From: Halapricum salinum
GTDB lineage: Archaea > Halobacteriota > Halobacteria > Halobacteriales > Haloarculaceae
Direction of reading: 5' to 3'
NCBI RefSeq assembly: GCF_004799665.1
Contig: NZ_CP031310.1
Coordinates: 62,001 to 126,000, forward strand
Length of the DNA stretch: 64,000 nt
Positions 42,485-51,202 of this stretch are shown here, one piece after another. A program made the position numbers and the translations under genes. The notes beneath the pieces are model-generated. The model did no database searches. It worked only from the letters and a program-made list of their open reading frames with translations, and was not told the DNA's origin. Positions within the stretch are counted from its first letter, which is position 1. Every line of letters starts with the position of its first letter.

Positions 42485-42714
42485 ATGGTTAAGTGTATCA
42501 ACCACATAGTTGGAGGTGGAACCTCGATCCGTGGGGTTCCCGACGGGAACGACCGTCGAGAACGTCCGGGACTCCAGTGGCTGCCGGGACGCAGTCACTG
42601 ATTGGCATCGCCATCGAACCGCGCGGAATAGCCGGCGTGGGTGGCCACCACGCTGGCGCTTCTCGGTGCGGACACCCCAGGGGCACGTTGGGACGGCACC
42701 CTGCCTTCGTTTTC
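42485..42714 (+). ncRNA. Candidate structured non-coding RNA between tpiA and dinB
   Basis: The 272 bp between the tpiA stop and the 82-nt element has no convincing protein frame but holds a series of hairpins: GGAACC/GGTTCC (42518-42540), CGACGG/CCGTCG (42541-42558, 6-nt loop), CGTCC/GGACG (42563-42591) and a 10-bp stem GCCGGCGTGG/CCACGCTGGC (42631-42657, one G-T pair). TTAAGTGTAT near 42489 could be its TATA box. A 38-codon frame from 42485 is not coding-like. The whole 415-bp gap 42443-42857 is thus this region plus the repeat. It could also be spacer with chance GC hairpins. Confidence 0.35.
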
Positions 42715-42796
42715 ATAGTGGTTCCTGTAGCGATTTACCGGTCCGATCGCACCGCTCCGTGCGATCGATCCGGAACAGACCTACAGCAACCACTAT
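42715..42796 (+). repeat. 82-nt structured element, copy 3
   Basis: Left arm ATAGTGGTTCCTGTAG (42715-42730) and right arm CTACAGCAACCACTAT (42781-42796) pair with one mismatch. The CGATTTACC and GGAACAGAC internal sides are identical to the other copies. The inner stem is 42744-42752 with 42759-42767. Compared with copy 1, two inner pairs are exchanged with compensation (C-G to T-A, T-A to C-G). It lies 61 bases upstream of dinB. Confidence 0.85.
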
Positions 42797-42857
42797 CAGT
42801 CTCGAAGTGGCGACGTCGACAGAAACTGTAACGGGCCTGCTCGCCTAACCATCGACT

Positions 42858-44084
42858 ATGCCGAGCCGTGGGCGACTGCCCGGGACCGACCGCCGCCCCG
42901 ACCAGCTCGTCTGTCACCTCGATATGGACTGCTTTTACGCCGCCTGCGAGCGACTTCGAGAGCCCGAACTCGAAGGCGAACCCCTCGTCGTCGGGATGGG
43001 CTACGAAGACGGCGAGACGGTCGGCGCAGTCGCGACCGCGAGCTACGAGGCCCGCGAATACGGCGTCGAGAGCGCGATGGCCATCTCCGAGGCGCTGGAG
43101 TTGTTACCGCGACGGGCAACCGCCGACAGCCCCGAAGACACCGGCTACTACCGCCCCGTGGACATGGGCTACTACGAGTCGATCAGCGAGCAGGTCAAGG
43201 CGATCCTGCAAGACAGTGCCGACGTCGTCCGCGAGGTCAGCATCGACGAGGCCTACCTCGACGTCACCGAACAGGTCGACTGGGACGGCGTCGAGGACTT
43301 CGCGAGCGACCTCAAGGATCGGATCGAGCGCGAGGTCGGCGTCGTCGCCAGCGTCGGGGTCGCGCCGACGATGTCGGCCGCGAAGATCGCCAGCGACGCC
43401 GACAAGCCCGACGGCCTGGTCGTGATCGAACCCGGCGAAGTACAGGACTTTCTCGCGCCGATGGACGTCGAAGCCGTCCACAACGTCGGCCCAGTCACCG
43501 CCCGGGAACTCCGAGAGATGGACATCGAGACCGCGGGCGACCTCGCGAGTGACGACCCCGATCGGCTCGCGGATCGCTTCGGCGAGCGCGGCCTGGAGAT
43601 CTATCGATTCGCCCGCGGCGAGGACGCCCGCGAGGTCACACCACGCGACGACCCCAAGAGTTTCTCGCGGGAGTCGGCGTTCTCGGAGACGGTCGAAGAC
43701 CACGAGCGCGTCCGCGAGCGGGTTCGGACGCTCGCCGAGGCGGTCGCGAAACGGGCGACTCGGGAGAACGCGCTCTATCAGACGGTGGGAATCAAGATCG
43801 TGACGCCACCGTACGACGTGAACACGCGCGCCCGGTCGCTGTCGGGTCCCGTCGACGATCCCGACCTCGTCGAGGCCATCGCGATGGATCTGCTGGACGA
43901 GTTTACGGAGGCGAGAGTCCGCAAGGTCGGCGTCCGCGTCTCGAAGCTCTCGTTCACCGACCGCCAGCAGGTCAGCCTCGACGGCTTCGGCGGTGATGGT
44001 GACAGTAGCGACGCGCAAATCGACGACGGAGAGTCGGCAACCGACCGGCGGCGCGGGCAGACCTCGCTGACGGATTTCGAGTGA
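42858..44084 (+). CDS. dinB: DNA polymerase IV, Y-family translesion polymerase
   Basis: A 408-residue Y-family polymerase. Catalytic motifs are HLDMDCFYAACE (first acidic residue), SIDEAYLDVTEQV (the acidic pair) and the following VASVGVAPTMSAAKIASDADKPDG split by the usual Lys; the fingers motif YEAREYGVESAM is present. The little-finger domain starts near residue 265. The C-terminus ends GQTSLTDFE, a PCNA-interaction (PIP) box. It bypasses DNA lesions. Start at ATG 42858. The 82-nt element copy 3 lies in its 5' region. Confidence 0.94.
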   Translation: MPSRGRLPGTDRRPDQLVCHLDMDCFYAACERLREPELEGEPLVVGMGYEDGETVGAVATASYEAREYGVESAMAISEALELLPRRATADSPEDTGYYRPVDMGYYESISEQVKAILQDSADVVREVSIDEAYLDVTEQVDWDGVEDFASDLKDRIEREVGVVASVGVAPTMSAAKIASDADKPDGLVVIEPGEVQDFLAPMDVEAVHNVGPVTARELREMDIETAGDLASDDPDRLADRFGERGLEIYRFARGEDAREVTPRDDPKSFSRESAFSETVEDHERVRERVRTLAEAVAKRATRENALYQTVGIKIVTPPYDVNTRARSLSGPVDDPDLVEAIAMDLLDEFTEARVRKVGVRVSKLSFTDRQQVSLDGFGGDGDSSDAQIDDGESATDRRRGQTSLTDFE

Positions 44085-44109
44085 GCTGCGAATGGTCGGC
44101 GTCGAGAAT

Positions 44110-45252
44110 CTACCGCTGCTCGACGGGCGTCCACGTCCGGCCACGCTCGCCGACGTACTTCGATTCGGGTCGGATGAGGCGGTTATCTTCGAGTTGTTCG
44201 AGACAGTGGGCCATCCACCCGCCGACGCGGGCGACGCCGAAAGTCGCCGTGAAGAGGTCACGCGGGACGCCGACGCCGTGCAGCAGTGCCGCGGTGTAGA
44301 ACTCGACGTTGGTCTCCAGTCGCCGCCCGGGCTTGTGCTCGTCCAGCAGGTCGACCGCGACATCCTCGAACTCGACGACGGTCTCGAAGAAGTCGCTGTC
44401 GCCGCCGTCGGCGTAGAACTGCTCGGCCGCCGCCGAGAGGACGGCCGCCCGGGGGTCACGAACTCGATAGACGCGGTGGCCGAATCCCATCAGTCGCTCG
44501 CCGGCGTCGAGTTTCTCGCGGACGAATCCCTCGGGGTCGCCCGAGTCGTGGACGGCCTGCAGCATGTCCAGTACGGGACCGGGCGCGCCGCCGTGGAGCG
44601 GTCCTTTCAGGGTTCCGACGGCTGCGGTGGCCGCCGAGACGACGTCCGATTCGGTCGAGACGACGACCCTCGCGGTAAAGGTCGAGGCGTTGAGACCGTG
44701 GTCGACGACGGTGTTGAGGTAGGTTTCGAGGCCGCGGACAGCAGCCTCGGCCGGGCGCTCACCGGTCAGCATGTAGAGGTAGTTGGCGGCGTGGCCCAGA
44801 TCCGGATCGGGCGCGACCGGCTCGTTGCCCTGGCGATATCGCCAGTAGGCCGCGACGATCGTGGGGAACGCGGCAATCACGCGCTTGGCGTCTTCGTCGG
44901 GCTCGCCATCTTCGTGGCCGAGGTTCGCCGCGGCCGCGCCCATCCGGAGGGCGTCCATGGCGGGCTTTTCCTCCTCGGCGGCCCGCTGAAGGACTGCGTG
45001 GACCGCCGGCCCGATCGATCGCTGCTCTGCGAGATCGGTCCGGAAGGCCGCTAGCTCTTCGCTATCGGGTACCTGGTCGTGAAAGAGCAGATAGAGCGTC
45101 TCCTCGTAGGTCGCGTTGGTCGCCAGCTCCGGCAGTTCGAACCCGCCGATGATCAGTTCGCCCGTCTCACCGTCGATCGAACTCAGTCGCGTCGCCGCCA
45201 CGGGAACTCCTTCGAGGCCCCGGTTGATGTCATCGCCAGCCATGCTGGTCAT
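44110..45252 (-). CDS. Citrate synthase-family protein, divergent (citrate synthase 2-like)
   Basis: A 380-residue member of the citrate/methylcitrate synthase family. Active-site histidines are His220 in GPLHGGAPGPV and His259 in MGFGHRVYRV; the third catalytic residue, normally Asp in NVDFYS, is Glu317 in NVEFYTAALL, and the normal HGGAN/HGGAAE is HGGAP. A Glu at this site is also seen in bacterial citrate synthase 2-type paralogues, so activity may be low, altered or directed to another acyl-CoA. The start may be ATG 45252 or 45243. It converges on dinB. Confidence 0.82.
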   Translation of the reverse strand: MTSMAGDDINRGLEGVPVAATRLSSIDGETGELIIGGFELPELATNATYEETLYLLFHDQVPDSEELAAFRTDLAEQRSIGPAVHAVLQRAAEEEKPAMDALRMGAAAANLGHEDGEPDEDAKRVIAAFPTIVAAYWRYRQGNEPVAPDPDLGHAANYLYMLTGERPAEAAVRGLETYLNTVVDHGLNASTFTARVVVSTESDVVSAATAAVGTLKGPLHGGAPGPVLDMLQAVHDSGDPEGFVREKLDAGERLMGFGHRVYRVRDPRAAVLSAAAEQFYADGGDSDFFETVVEFEDVAVDLLDEHKPGRRLETNVEFYTAALLHGVGVPRDLFTATFGVARVGGWMAHCLEQLEDNRLIRPESKYVGERGRTWTPVEQR

Positions 45253-45325
45253 TATAGCGGGGCTGGTTTATGTTTCCCGGGATCGCGTCACGATGTCACA
45301 CGCCAGCCGGCTCGACACACCCGAG

Positions 45326-45679
45326 TCAATCCAGCCCGTTTTCGAGGTTCTCCAGCAGTTTCCCGACGAACAGGCCGGTTCGCGGCGAAATCGCGTCGGG
45401 ATCGTCCGTCTCGATGTCGACGGGGTGGGCCGACAGCGTCTGGACGAAGCGCTCTGAGTGTGTCATCGTCTGGAGCATGTCCACGACGTCGACGGTCAGG
45501 CCCTCGTCGGAGGTGTCCATCTCCGGGTGGCGCTGTTTCTCGGCCTCCGTATAACGGATCGTCCAGGCCGGGCCGCCGACCGTTTCGACGATCTCCGCGA
45601 CCGAGCCGATCGCGATTCGGTCGTCCTCGCGGCCGACGTAGACCCAGCCGTCCTCGACGATCGTTGGATAGCGCGTCAT
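45326..45679 (-). CDS. Conserved haloarchaeal hypothetical protein (117 aa)
   Basis: A 117-residue soluble, acidic protein starting MTRYPTIVEDGWVYVG and ending KLLENLENGLD. No catalytic motif or known domain is recognised. The composition and third-position GC match genuine genes, and no competing frame on the other strand is convincing. It lies between the citrate synthase-like gene and the FNT-UspA gene, all leftward, with gaps of 73 and 63 bp; a shared transcript is possible but not evident. Confidence 0.65.
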   Translation of the reverse strand: MTRYPTIVEDGWVYVGREDDRIAIGSVAEIVETVGGPAWTIRYTEAEKQRHPEMDTSDEGLTVDVVDMLQTMTHSERFVQTLSAHPVDIETDDPDAISPRTGLFVGKLLENLENGLD

Positions 45680-45742
45680 GTCCTCCCGTCCGTGTCAGGT
45701 GTTCGCACTCGGCGTATAAATCGCTTCACCCGTCGAGACGCG

Positions 45743-47554
45743 TTACCTGCCGAAGAGCCGCCGCCAGAGGCTCCGCCGCGTCGCGCGCTCGGCGATGACG
45801 ACCGAAGACTCGACGTCGTCGAGAATGTCCATGTGCAGCGTGTTCCGGACCAGTCGCGCGAGCAGGCCGCGCTCGCTCGCCCCGAGAAAGACCATCGTGT
45901 GCGCCGCGGCTTCGCGCTCGATCGCCGCCTCGACGTCGCCGGAATCGTCGACGACGATCTCGGCGTCTTCGAGGCCGTGGTCGGCCGCCCAGTCGGACAG
46001 GAACTGCTCGCCGTCTTCGATCTCCGCCGGGTCGTCGACGACGTACAGCAGGGTCACCTCGGTTTCCTCGACCGACTGCAGTGCGGCGACGACCTCCGCA
46101 CTCAGGTCCGAGTTTGGCCCGCCGACGGTCGGCAACAGGATTTGCGAGCTATCCATCCCCTCGTCGTCGACGACCAGGAAGTCACACGGCAGACTGTTGG
46201 TCAGCTCTTCGAGCGGCTGTTCGGCTCGGGCGGCGTCCCACAGCCGATCTTCGCCCCAGCCCATCACGACCAGATCGGCCTCGTCGCGGCCGGCGACGGT
46301 GAAGAGTTCCTCGAACGAGCGATGAGAGACGACCGTCGACGTCTCGACGTCGACCTCGTAGTCGTCGGTGACGCTGCAGACGTCTGCCATGAGTCGGTCG
46401 GACTCCTCGACGATCCGCCGCCGTCCGGCGGAGTCGTATCCCTGGTGAGGTGTCTGTACGATGTGGACCGCGTGGACGGTCGCGTCCTCGTGGGCGCTGG
46501 CGATGGCGCTGGCGAATTTCACGAGCGGCTGTTCTGTCCGTGGATTGGCGATCGGAACCAGGATTCGATAGCCAGTCGACTCCTCGCGCGTATGCTTGGC
46601 AGCGGTGTCGATCACCGGGACGTAGCGACGGCCACCGAAGAGGCCGCCGAACAGCCACTCTTTCGGCGAGAGGCGCCGGTACGCGCCCTCGAAACGAGCG
46701 GACTCCAGGCGGTATTCACTCGTCTGGAAGTAGTTGACTGCCGTCACCAGCACGACGCCGCCGACGGTATTGCCAGCCAGGACGGGGATGACGAACTCGG
46801 TCATCCCGATCCACAGCGTCACGCCCTCGGCCCCGACGAACACCAGATACAGCATCTCGGTGAACGAGACGACCACGTGGAAGAGGCCGCCGATCGGGAT
46901 CGACAGGAACGCGAGATAAACCACGACGAGCCGTGAGATCGTGTCCTGTGAGGCGTAGTTGACCCAGACGACACCCGCGACGATCAGCCCCGCAAACGCC
47001 GCTTTCGTGAACAGCGCGACGGGATCCGCGTCGATCCCCTTCTGTGCGATCGACAGCGCTGCCGTCGACGCGTCAGCGGAGAGCACGTTCCCGTAGGCCA
47101 GCGCGGCCGCGCCGAGCGCGCCGCCCGTGAAGTTCCCAGCCAGCACGACGGCCCAGTTCCGGAGCAGAGCCGGAATACTGGCCAGTCGTTCGAGGGTGAG
47201 CGCCACCGGGGGCAGGGTGTTCTCGGTGTAGAGCTGATAGCCGCCGATGATGATGTAGATGAATCCCAGCGGGTACAGCATCGCGCTGAGGACCGGATCG
47301 GCGTCGGTCGAGGCCGTCAGCGAGACGTACAGCAGAAAGGTGATCGTGATCGCGAACCCGGCGGCGAGCCCGCTGAAATAGAGTTCGCGACTGCCCGAGG
47401 TGATCTCCTCGTCGGCCGCCGCGATGATCCGCTGGAACACCTCGTCGCTGGAGAATCGATCGCGAATGACTCGACCCGCCGCAGGTGCGCCGCTGCGGGA
47501 TCGTTCGACCGCCTCGCGTACCTCCTCTTCACCGTTGGGATCCCTGTCGGCCAT
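45743..47554 (-). CDS. Formate/nitrite transporter-family protein fused to two UspA domains
   Basis: 603 residues. Residues 40-295 form an FNT-type channel with about six helices (ELYFSGLAAGFAITITFLLY, VVLAGNFTGGALGAAAL, GLFHVVVSFTEMLYLVFVGA, VLAGNTVGGVVLVTAVNYF), which conducts small monovalent anions. Two universal stress domains follow (about 320-455 and 465-600), the first with GRDEADLVVMGWG and the second with TMVFLGASERGLLARL, the ATP/phosphate-binding pattern G-x2-G-x9-G(S/T) in degenerate form. The fusion suggests nucleotide-dependent gating of anion flux. Start ATG 47554. Confidence 0.85.
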   Translation of the reverse strand: MADRDPNGEEEVREAVERSRSGAPAAGRVIRDRFSSDEVFQRIIAAADEEITSGSRELYFSGLAAGFAITITFLLYVSLTASTDADPVLSAMLYPLGFIYIIIGGYQLYTENTLPPVALTLERLASIPALLRNWAVVLAGNFTGGALGAAALAYGNVLSADASTAALSIAQKGIDADPVALFTKAAFAGLIVAGVVWVNYASQDTISRLVVVYLAFLSIPIGGLFHVVVSFTEMLYLVFVGAEGVTLWIGMTEFVIPVLAGNTVGGVVLVTAVNYFQTSEYRLESARFEGAYRRLSPKEWLFGGLFGGRRYVPVIDTAAKHTREESTGYRILVPIANPRTEQPLVKFASAIASAHEDATVHAVHIVQTPHQGYDSAGRRRIVEESDRLMADVCSVTDDYEVDVETSTVVSHRSFEELFTVAGRDEADLVVMGWGEDRLWDAARAEQPLEELTNSLPCDFLVVDDEGMDSSQILLPTVGGPNSDLSAEVVAALQSVEETEVTLLYVVDDPAEIEDGEQFLSDWAADHGLEDAEIVVDDSGDVEAAIEREAAAHTMVFLGASERGLLARLVRNTLHMDILDDVESSVVIAERATRRSLWRRLFGR

Positions 47555-47689
47555 CTATCGACGTGCTCCGGGCGAAGCGACTAAGGCCTTTCCACCTCCG
47601 GCGGTCGAGTACCGTCTCGAACGACTGTCGAATCCTCGAAACGTGTCTGACTGAGAGTTATGAACGCCGGGGACAGTCACTCTAGCAAC

Positions 47690-49681
47690 ATGAGTGACGA
47701 GCGGACGATCACGGTCGCGGAAGTGAGCGACGGGCCCGGCGGGCAGGGCGAACCGGGGACCGACGTCTCGCTGCCAGTCGTCGAGTTGCTGACGGGCCGG
47801 GGGTTCGTCACCGGCAAGTCCGGGTCGGGGAAGTCCAACACCGCCTCGGTCATCGCCGAGAATCTACTGGACAGTGGCTACGGCCTCCTCGTGGTGGACA
47901 TTGACGGCGAGTATTACGGTCTCAAAGAGGAGTACGAGATTCTCCACGTCGGCGCCGACGAGGAGTGTGACATCCAGGTCACGACCGAACACGCCGAGAA
48001 GATCGCCTCCCTGGCGCTAGAACAGAACGTCCCCATCATCCTCGACATCTCCTCGTTTCTGGACGACGAGGAAGCCGAGGCCCTCCTGACGGCAGTCTCC
48101 AAACAGCTGTTCGCGAAGGCCAAGAAGCTCAAACAGCCCTTCCTCATGCTGGTCGAGGAAGTCCACGAGTGGATCCCCGAGAACGGTTCCGTGGGCGAGG
48201 TCGGGAAGATGCTGATCAAGATCGGCAAGCGCGGCCGCAAGCACGGCCTGGGAATCGTCGGCATCTCCCAGCGCCCCGCGGACGTCAAGAAAGACTACAT
48301 CACCCAGTGCGACTGGCTCGTCTGGCACCGACTGACCTGGAACAACGACACCAAGGTCGTTCGGCGGGTGCTCGACGGCGAGTACGCGAGCGCTGTCGAG
48401 GATCTGAACGACGGCGAGGCGTTCATGATGACCGACTGGTCCGAGAGCGTCAGGCGGGTCCAGTTCCACCGCAAGCAGACCTTCGACGCCGGCGCGACTC
48501 CCGGGCTGGACGACTTCGAGCGACCTGAACTCAAGTCGGTCAGCGACGACCTCGTCTCGGAGTTGCAGTCGATCAGCGAGGAGGAGGCCCAGCGCGAGAG
48601 CACCATCGAGGAACTCCGCGAGGAACTGGACAGGAAGAACTCTCGAATCGCCGAACTGGAGACGGAGTTGCAGGACGCACGGGACCTGAGCCGAATGGCA
48701 GACCAGTTCGTCGACGCGATGCTCGACCAGGTCGAGGGCGCAAGTCCGGGTCGTACCGAGACTGAACGGATGCGCGCTCGACGACAGCGCCGTGAGGGGC
48801 AGGCTCTCGAAGGGCCGACGCCAGAGGCCGAGACGTTGCCCCCGGCCGAGGAGAAGGCAGCGGCGGCCGACGGGCCCGGCGAAGACGGCGACTTCGGAGC
48901 GATGGACGAATCGGCGGACGAGAGCGACGGCTTCGCGGCGATGGACGGCGACGCGATGGCCGAGGCTGCCGACGCCTTCGCGGCCGCGATGGACGAAGAC
49001 GACGAGCAGGACGAGAGTGCGGACGACAACGAGCAGGACGAGAGTGCGGACGCCGACGACGCCGGCGGATTCCCTTCCTTCGAGGAGCCCGAGGACATGC
49101 CCCGACTCGACGGAGCGCCCGAAGCCGAACTGGACTTTTCGGAGGCCGACCTCCCGGAGTTCGGGTTCAAGACGCCGGACGAAAGCCCTGAGGCCTCGTC
49201 GGACCGCCACGCGACGAACGGCCACGCGACGAACGACGCGGCCGGCGGAGCGACCGCGAGCGCAGTCTCGGCAGCGCCAGATGGGAGCGACGACGACGCC
49301 ATCGCCGCGGCGGTCAGCGCCGTCGACGGCGAGGAGACGCCGACCGTCCAGCGGCCGACGCCAGCCGCAGTCGGCTCGATCCGAGCGGAGATTCGTGGAC
49401 TCGACGAGAAGACCCGCCGAATGCTGGCCTACTACGACGAGCAAGGGCCGGCGACCCCGCTCGACGCGCACTTCGTCGCCGGCGGCACGGGTGATCGGAC
49501 CAACGCCTACGCGCACAATCGAACGCTGCGGACGGCAGGATTGATCGAACACGTGGGTCGGGGTAACTACGACGTCTGCGTCCGCGAGCGACTCGACGAG
49601 GCGACCGACGGGCGACTCGACGAACAGGAACTCGACGCTTTCAGCGCACGACTGACCGCGGAGTTCGGCCGCGGCGAGTAG
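47690..49681 (+). CDS. HerA/FtsK-superfamily (DUF87) ATPase with long acidic C-terminal region
   Basis: About 663 residues. Residues 1-270 are a HerA-like ATPase with Walker A VTGKSGSGKSNTAS, Walker B PFLMLVEEVHEWIP and the ISQRPADVKKD segment typical of DUF87. A coiled coil (about 285-350, IEELREELDRKNSRIAELE) and a very acidic, repetitive linker (with a duplicated DEQDESADDN-like unit, DNA near 49000-49060) follow, and the C-terminus is a winged-helix-like domain (VGRGNYDVCVRERLDEAT). HerA proteins usually act with NurA in DNA-end resection, but no nurA is adjacent. Start ATG 47690; 47660 is possible. Confidence 0.82.
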   Translation: MSDERTITVAEVSDGPGGQGEPGTDVSLPVVELLTGRGFVTGKSGSGKSNTASVIAENLLDSGYGLLVVDIDGEYYGLKEEYEILHVGADEECDIQVTTEHAEKIASLALEQNVPIILDISSFLDDEEAEALLTAVSKQLFAKAKKLKQPFLMLVEEVHEWIPENGSVGEVGKMLIKIGKRGRKHGLGIVGISQRPADVKKDYITQCDWLVWHRLTWNNDTKVVRRVLDGEYASAVEDLNDGEAFMMTDWSESVRRVQFHRKQTFDAGATPGLDDFERPELKSVSDDLVSELQSISEEEAQRESTIEELREELDRKNSRIAELETELQDARDLSRMADQFVDAMLDQVEGASPGRTETERMRARRQRREGQALEGPTPEAETLPPAEEKAAAADGPGEDGDFGAMDESADESDGFAAMDGDAMAEAADAFAAAMDEDDEQDESADDNEQDESADADDAGGFPSFEEPEDMPRLDGAPEAELDFSEADLPEFGFKTPDESPEASSDRHATNGHATNDAAGGATASAVSAAPDGSDDDAIAAAVSAVDGEETPTVQRPTPAAVGSIRAEIRGLDEKTRRMLAYYDEQGPATPLDAHFVAGGTGDRTNAYAHNRTLRTAGLIEHVGRGNYDVCVRERLDEATDGRLDEQELDAFSARLTAEFGRGE

Positions 49682-49699
49682 CCTCGGGGAGTCCGACGC

Positions 49700-50281
49700 T
49701 TAGCTTCCGGGGAGGATGTCCCCGAGCGCGGCCCCGACGGACATTGGGACGAACGCGACGACGACGTTTGCGAGTGCAAGCGCCGGATCGGCCCAGTCGA
49801 CGCGGCCCCAGGCAGTCAGCATGACGGTCGCCATCAGCAACGAGAGAACGAGGACGCTGGCCAGTCGTCGCGGAACGATCCCGAAGAGCCGGTTTTTGAC
49901 CCGAACGTCCTGGATCTCGGCGACGTAGAGCACGCCAGTGGTGAGTGCCACTGCGAAGACTGCCGTCCCTGCGAGCAGCAAGGGGCGGTCGACCAGAAAT
50001 TCGCCGATCTCCTGGGTACCGCCCTCGACTGCCATCGGAACACCAAACAGGAATGCACCGAGCAACGCTTCTGCGGCGTCGGCCCGGTCGAACCCCCAGA
50101 TGACACGGCCGAACGCGGCGTCCGAGCCCTGAGCCTCCGTGGCCACTCGCATCGCTTCCTCGACTTTCTCGCGCTCCTCGTCGGTATCGACCGTCTCTGC
50201 CAGCTCTTCGAGTTGATCGAAGATATCACCGATATCCGGCTCTTCGTCGTCGAGATCCGCAGGTGGAGCGGCGCTACTCAT
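49700..50281 (-). CDS. DUF2391-type integral membrane protein
   Basis: A 193-residue protein with an acidic, partly coiled N-terminus (IGDIFDQLEELAETVDTDEE) and five or so hydrophobic helices (ALLGAFLFGVPMAVEGG, LLLAGTAVFAVALTTGVLY, LASVLVLSLLMATVML). It matches a family of putative integral membrane proteins found in haloarchaea and cyanobacteria with no assigned function. It overlaps the start of the dehydrogenase-gene stop region by 8 bases, so the two leftward genes are probably co-transcribed. Confidence 0.72.
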   Translation of the reverse strand: MSSAAPPADLDDEEPDIGDIFDQLEELAETVDTDEEREKVEEAMRVATEAQGSDAAFGRVIWGFDRADAAEALLGAFLFGVPMAVEGGTQEIGEFLVDRPLLLAGTAVFAVALTTGVLYVAEIQDVRVKNRLFGIVPRRLASVLVLSLLMATVMLTAWGRVDWADPALALANVVVAFVPMSVGAALGDILPGS

Positions 50282-51086
50282 CAGTCAGATTCGTCGGCTG
50301 GTCGTCGTTCCATTCGTAGAATCCGTCGCCCGAGACCCGGCCGAGTCGGCCGTCTTCGACCCGTTCGACGAGGGTTGCAGGCGGCTCGAAGCGTGGCCCG
50401 AGATCACTCGCCAATCGTTCGAGTGCCGCCAGAACCGTGTCCAGCCCCTGTCGATCGGCCAGTTCGAGCGGGCCGATGTCCGCACCACCGGAGAGAGTCA
50501 TCGTCCGGTCGATCGTCGCCGGATCGGCCACGCCCTGGTCGTAGGTCCGGATCGCCTCGACCTGCTGGGCGAGTCGGAGCCGGTCGGCGACGAATCCCGG
50601 GCCGTCGTGGACCCGGAGCGGTTGCCAGCCCAGTCGCTCGACGAAAGACTCGGCGGCCGCAACTCGCTGCTCGCTCGCCCCCTCGGGAACGACGACCTCG
50701 ATCGGACCGTCCCAGCCGACCGGCACAGTCGAATGCAGCCCGACGAGTCGATCGGGTTCGCGCAACGCCACTGCCAGGCTGGTCACGGCCGTCGACTCGA
50801 CGGTCACGAGAAGCTGTGTCTCGCCTGGGGCAGCGTCCTCGACGTCAGCGAGTCGTTCGCGCGTGGGCTCGACCGCGTCCGTCCGCGTCTCGACGACGAC
50901 GTCCGCGTCCCCGACAGCGCCCGTGAGATCGGTCGTTCCGTCGGCGTCGGGGCTGGACAGCGAGTCGACGGCGTCCAGCACGGCGTTGGCGTCCTCGCCA
51001 CAGAGGGTGACCGACGAGCCGCTGTCGGCACAGGCTCGGGCGAGTGCGCGGCCGACTGGTCCCACGCCCAGAATCACCACGTGCAT
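50274..51086 (-). CDS. 3-hydroxyacyl-CoA dehydrogenase-like NAD-binding protein
   Basis: 270 residues. An N-terminal Rossmann motif VVILGVGPVGRALARAC is followed by ADVVVETRTDAVEPTRERL and VGLHSTVPVG, corresponding to the NAD-binding and catalytic segments of 3-hydroxyacyl-CoA dehydrogenases (normally GxHFxxP; here GLHSTVP keeps the His). The C-terminal helical dimerisation domain has GFVADRLRLAQQVEAIRTYDQG. It probably oxidises 3-hydroxyacyl-CoA or a related hydroxy acid; sequence divergence from classic enzymes is notable. It is leftward, upstream of the DUF2391 gene, and divergent from tfb. Confidence 0.78.
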   Translation of the reverse strand: MHVVILGVGPVGRALARACADSGSSVTLCGEDANAVLDAVDSLSSPDADGTTDLTGAVGDADVVVETRTDAVEPTRERLADVEDAAPGETQLLVTVESTAVTSLAVALREPDRLVGLHSTVPVGWDGPIEVVVPEGASEQRVAAAESFVERLGWQPLRVHDGPGFVADRLRLAQQVEAIRTYDQGVADPATIDRTMTLSGGADIGPLELADRQGLDTVLAALERLASDLGPRFEPPATLVERVEDGRLGRVSGDGFYEWNDDQPTNLTDE

Positions 51087-51168
51087 GGACGACAGCGAGG
51101 GCGCGTGGCCGGATAAGCGTTCCCTCCCGACCGCCAGCGAGAATTTTCAGCGATACTGTCGAGGCAAA

Positions 51169-51178
51169 CTTTATTACT
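51169..51178 (+). promoter_or_regulatory. TATA box of tfb
   Basis: ACTTTATTAC lies 25-34 bases upstream of the tfb ATG at 51203, so transcription should start only a few bases from the start codon. This is the typical near-leaderless layout of haloarchaeal genes. Confidence 0.6.
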
Positions 51179-51202
51179 GCCGTAAATCTCTAGGGAAAGA
51201 CA

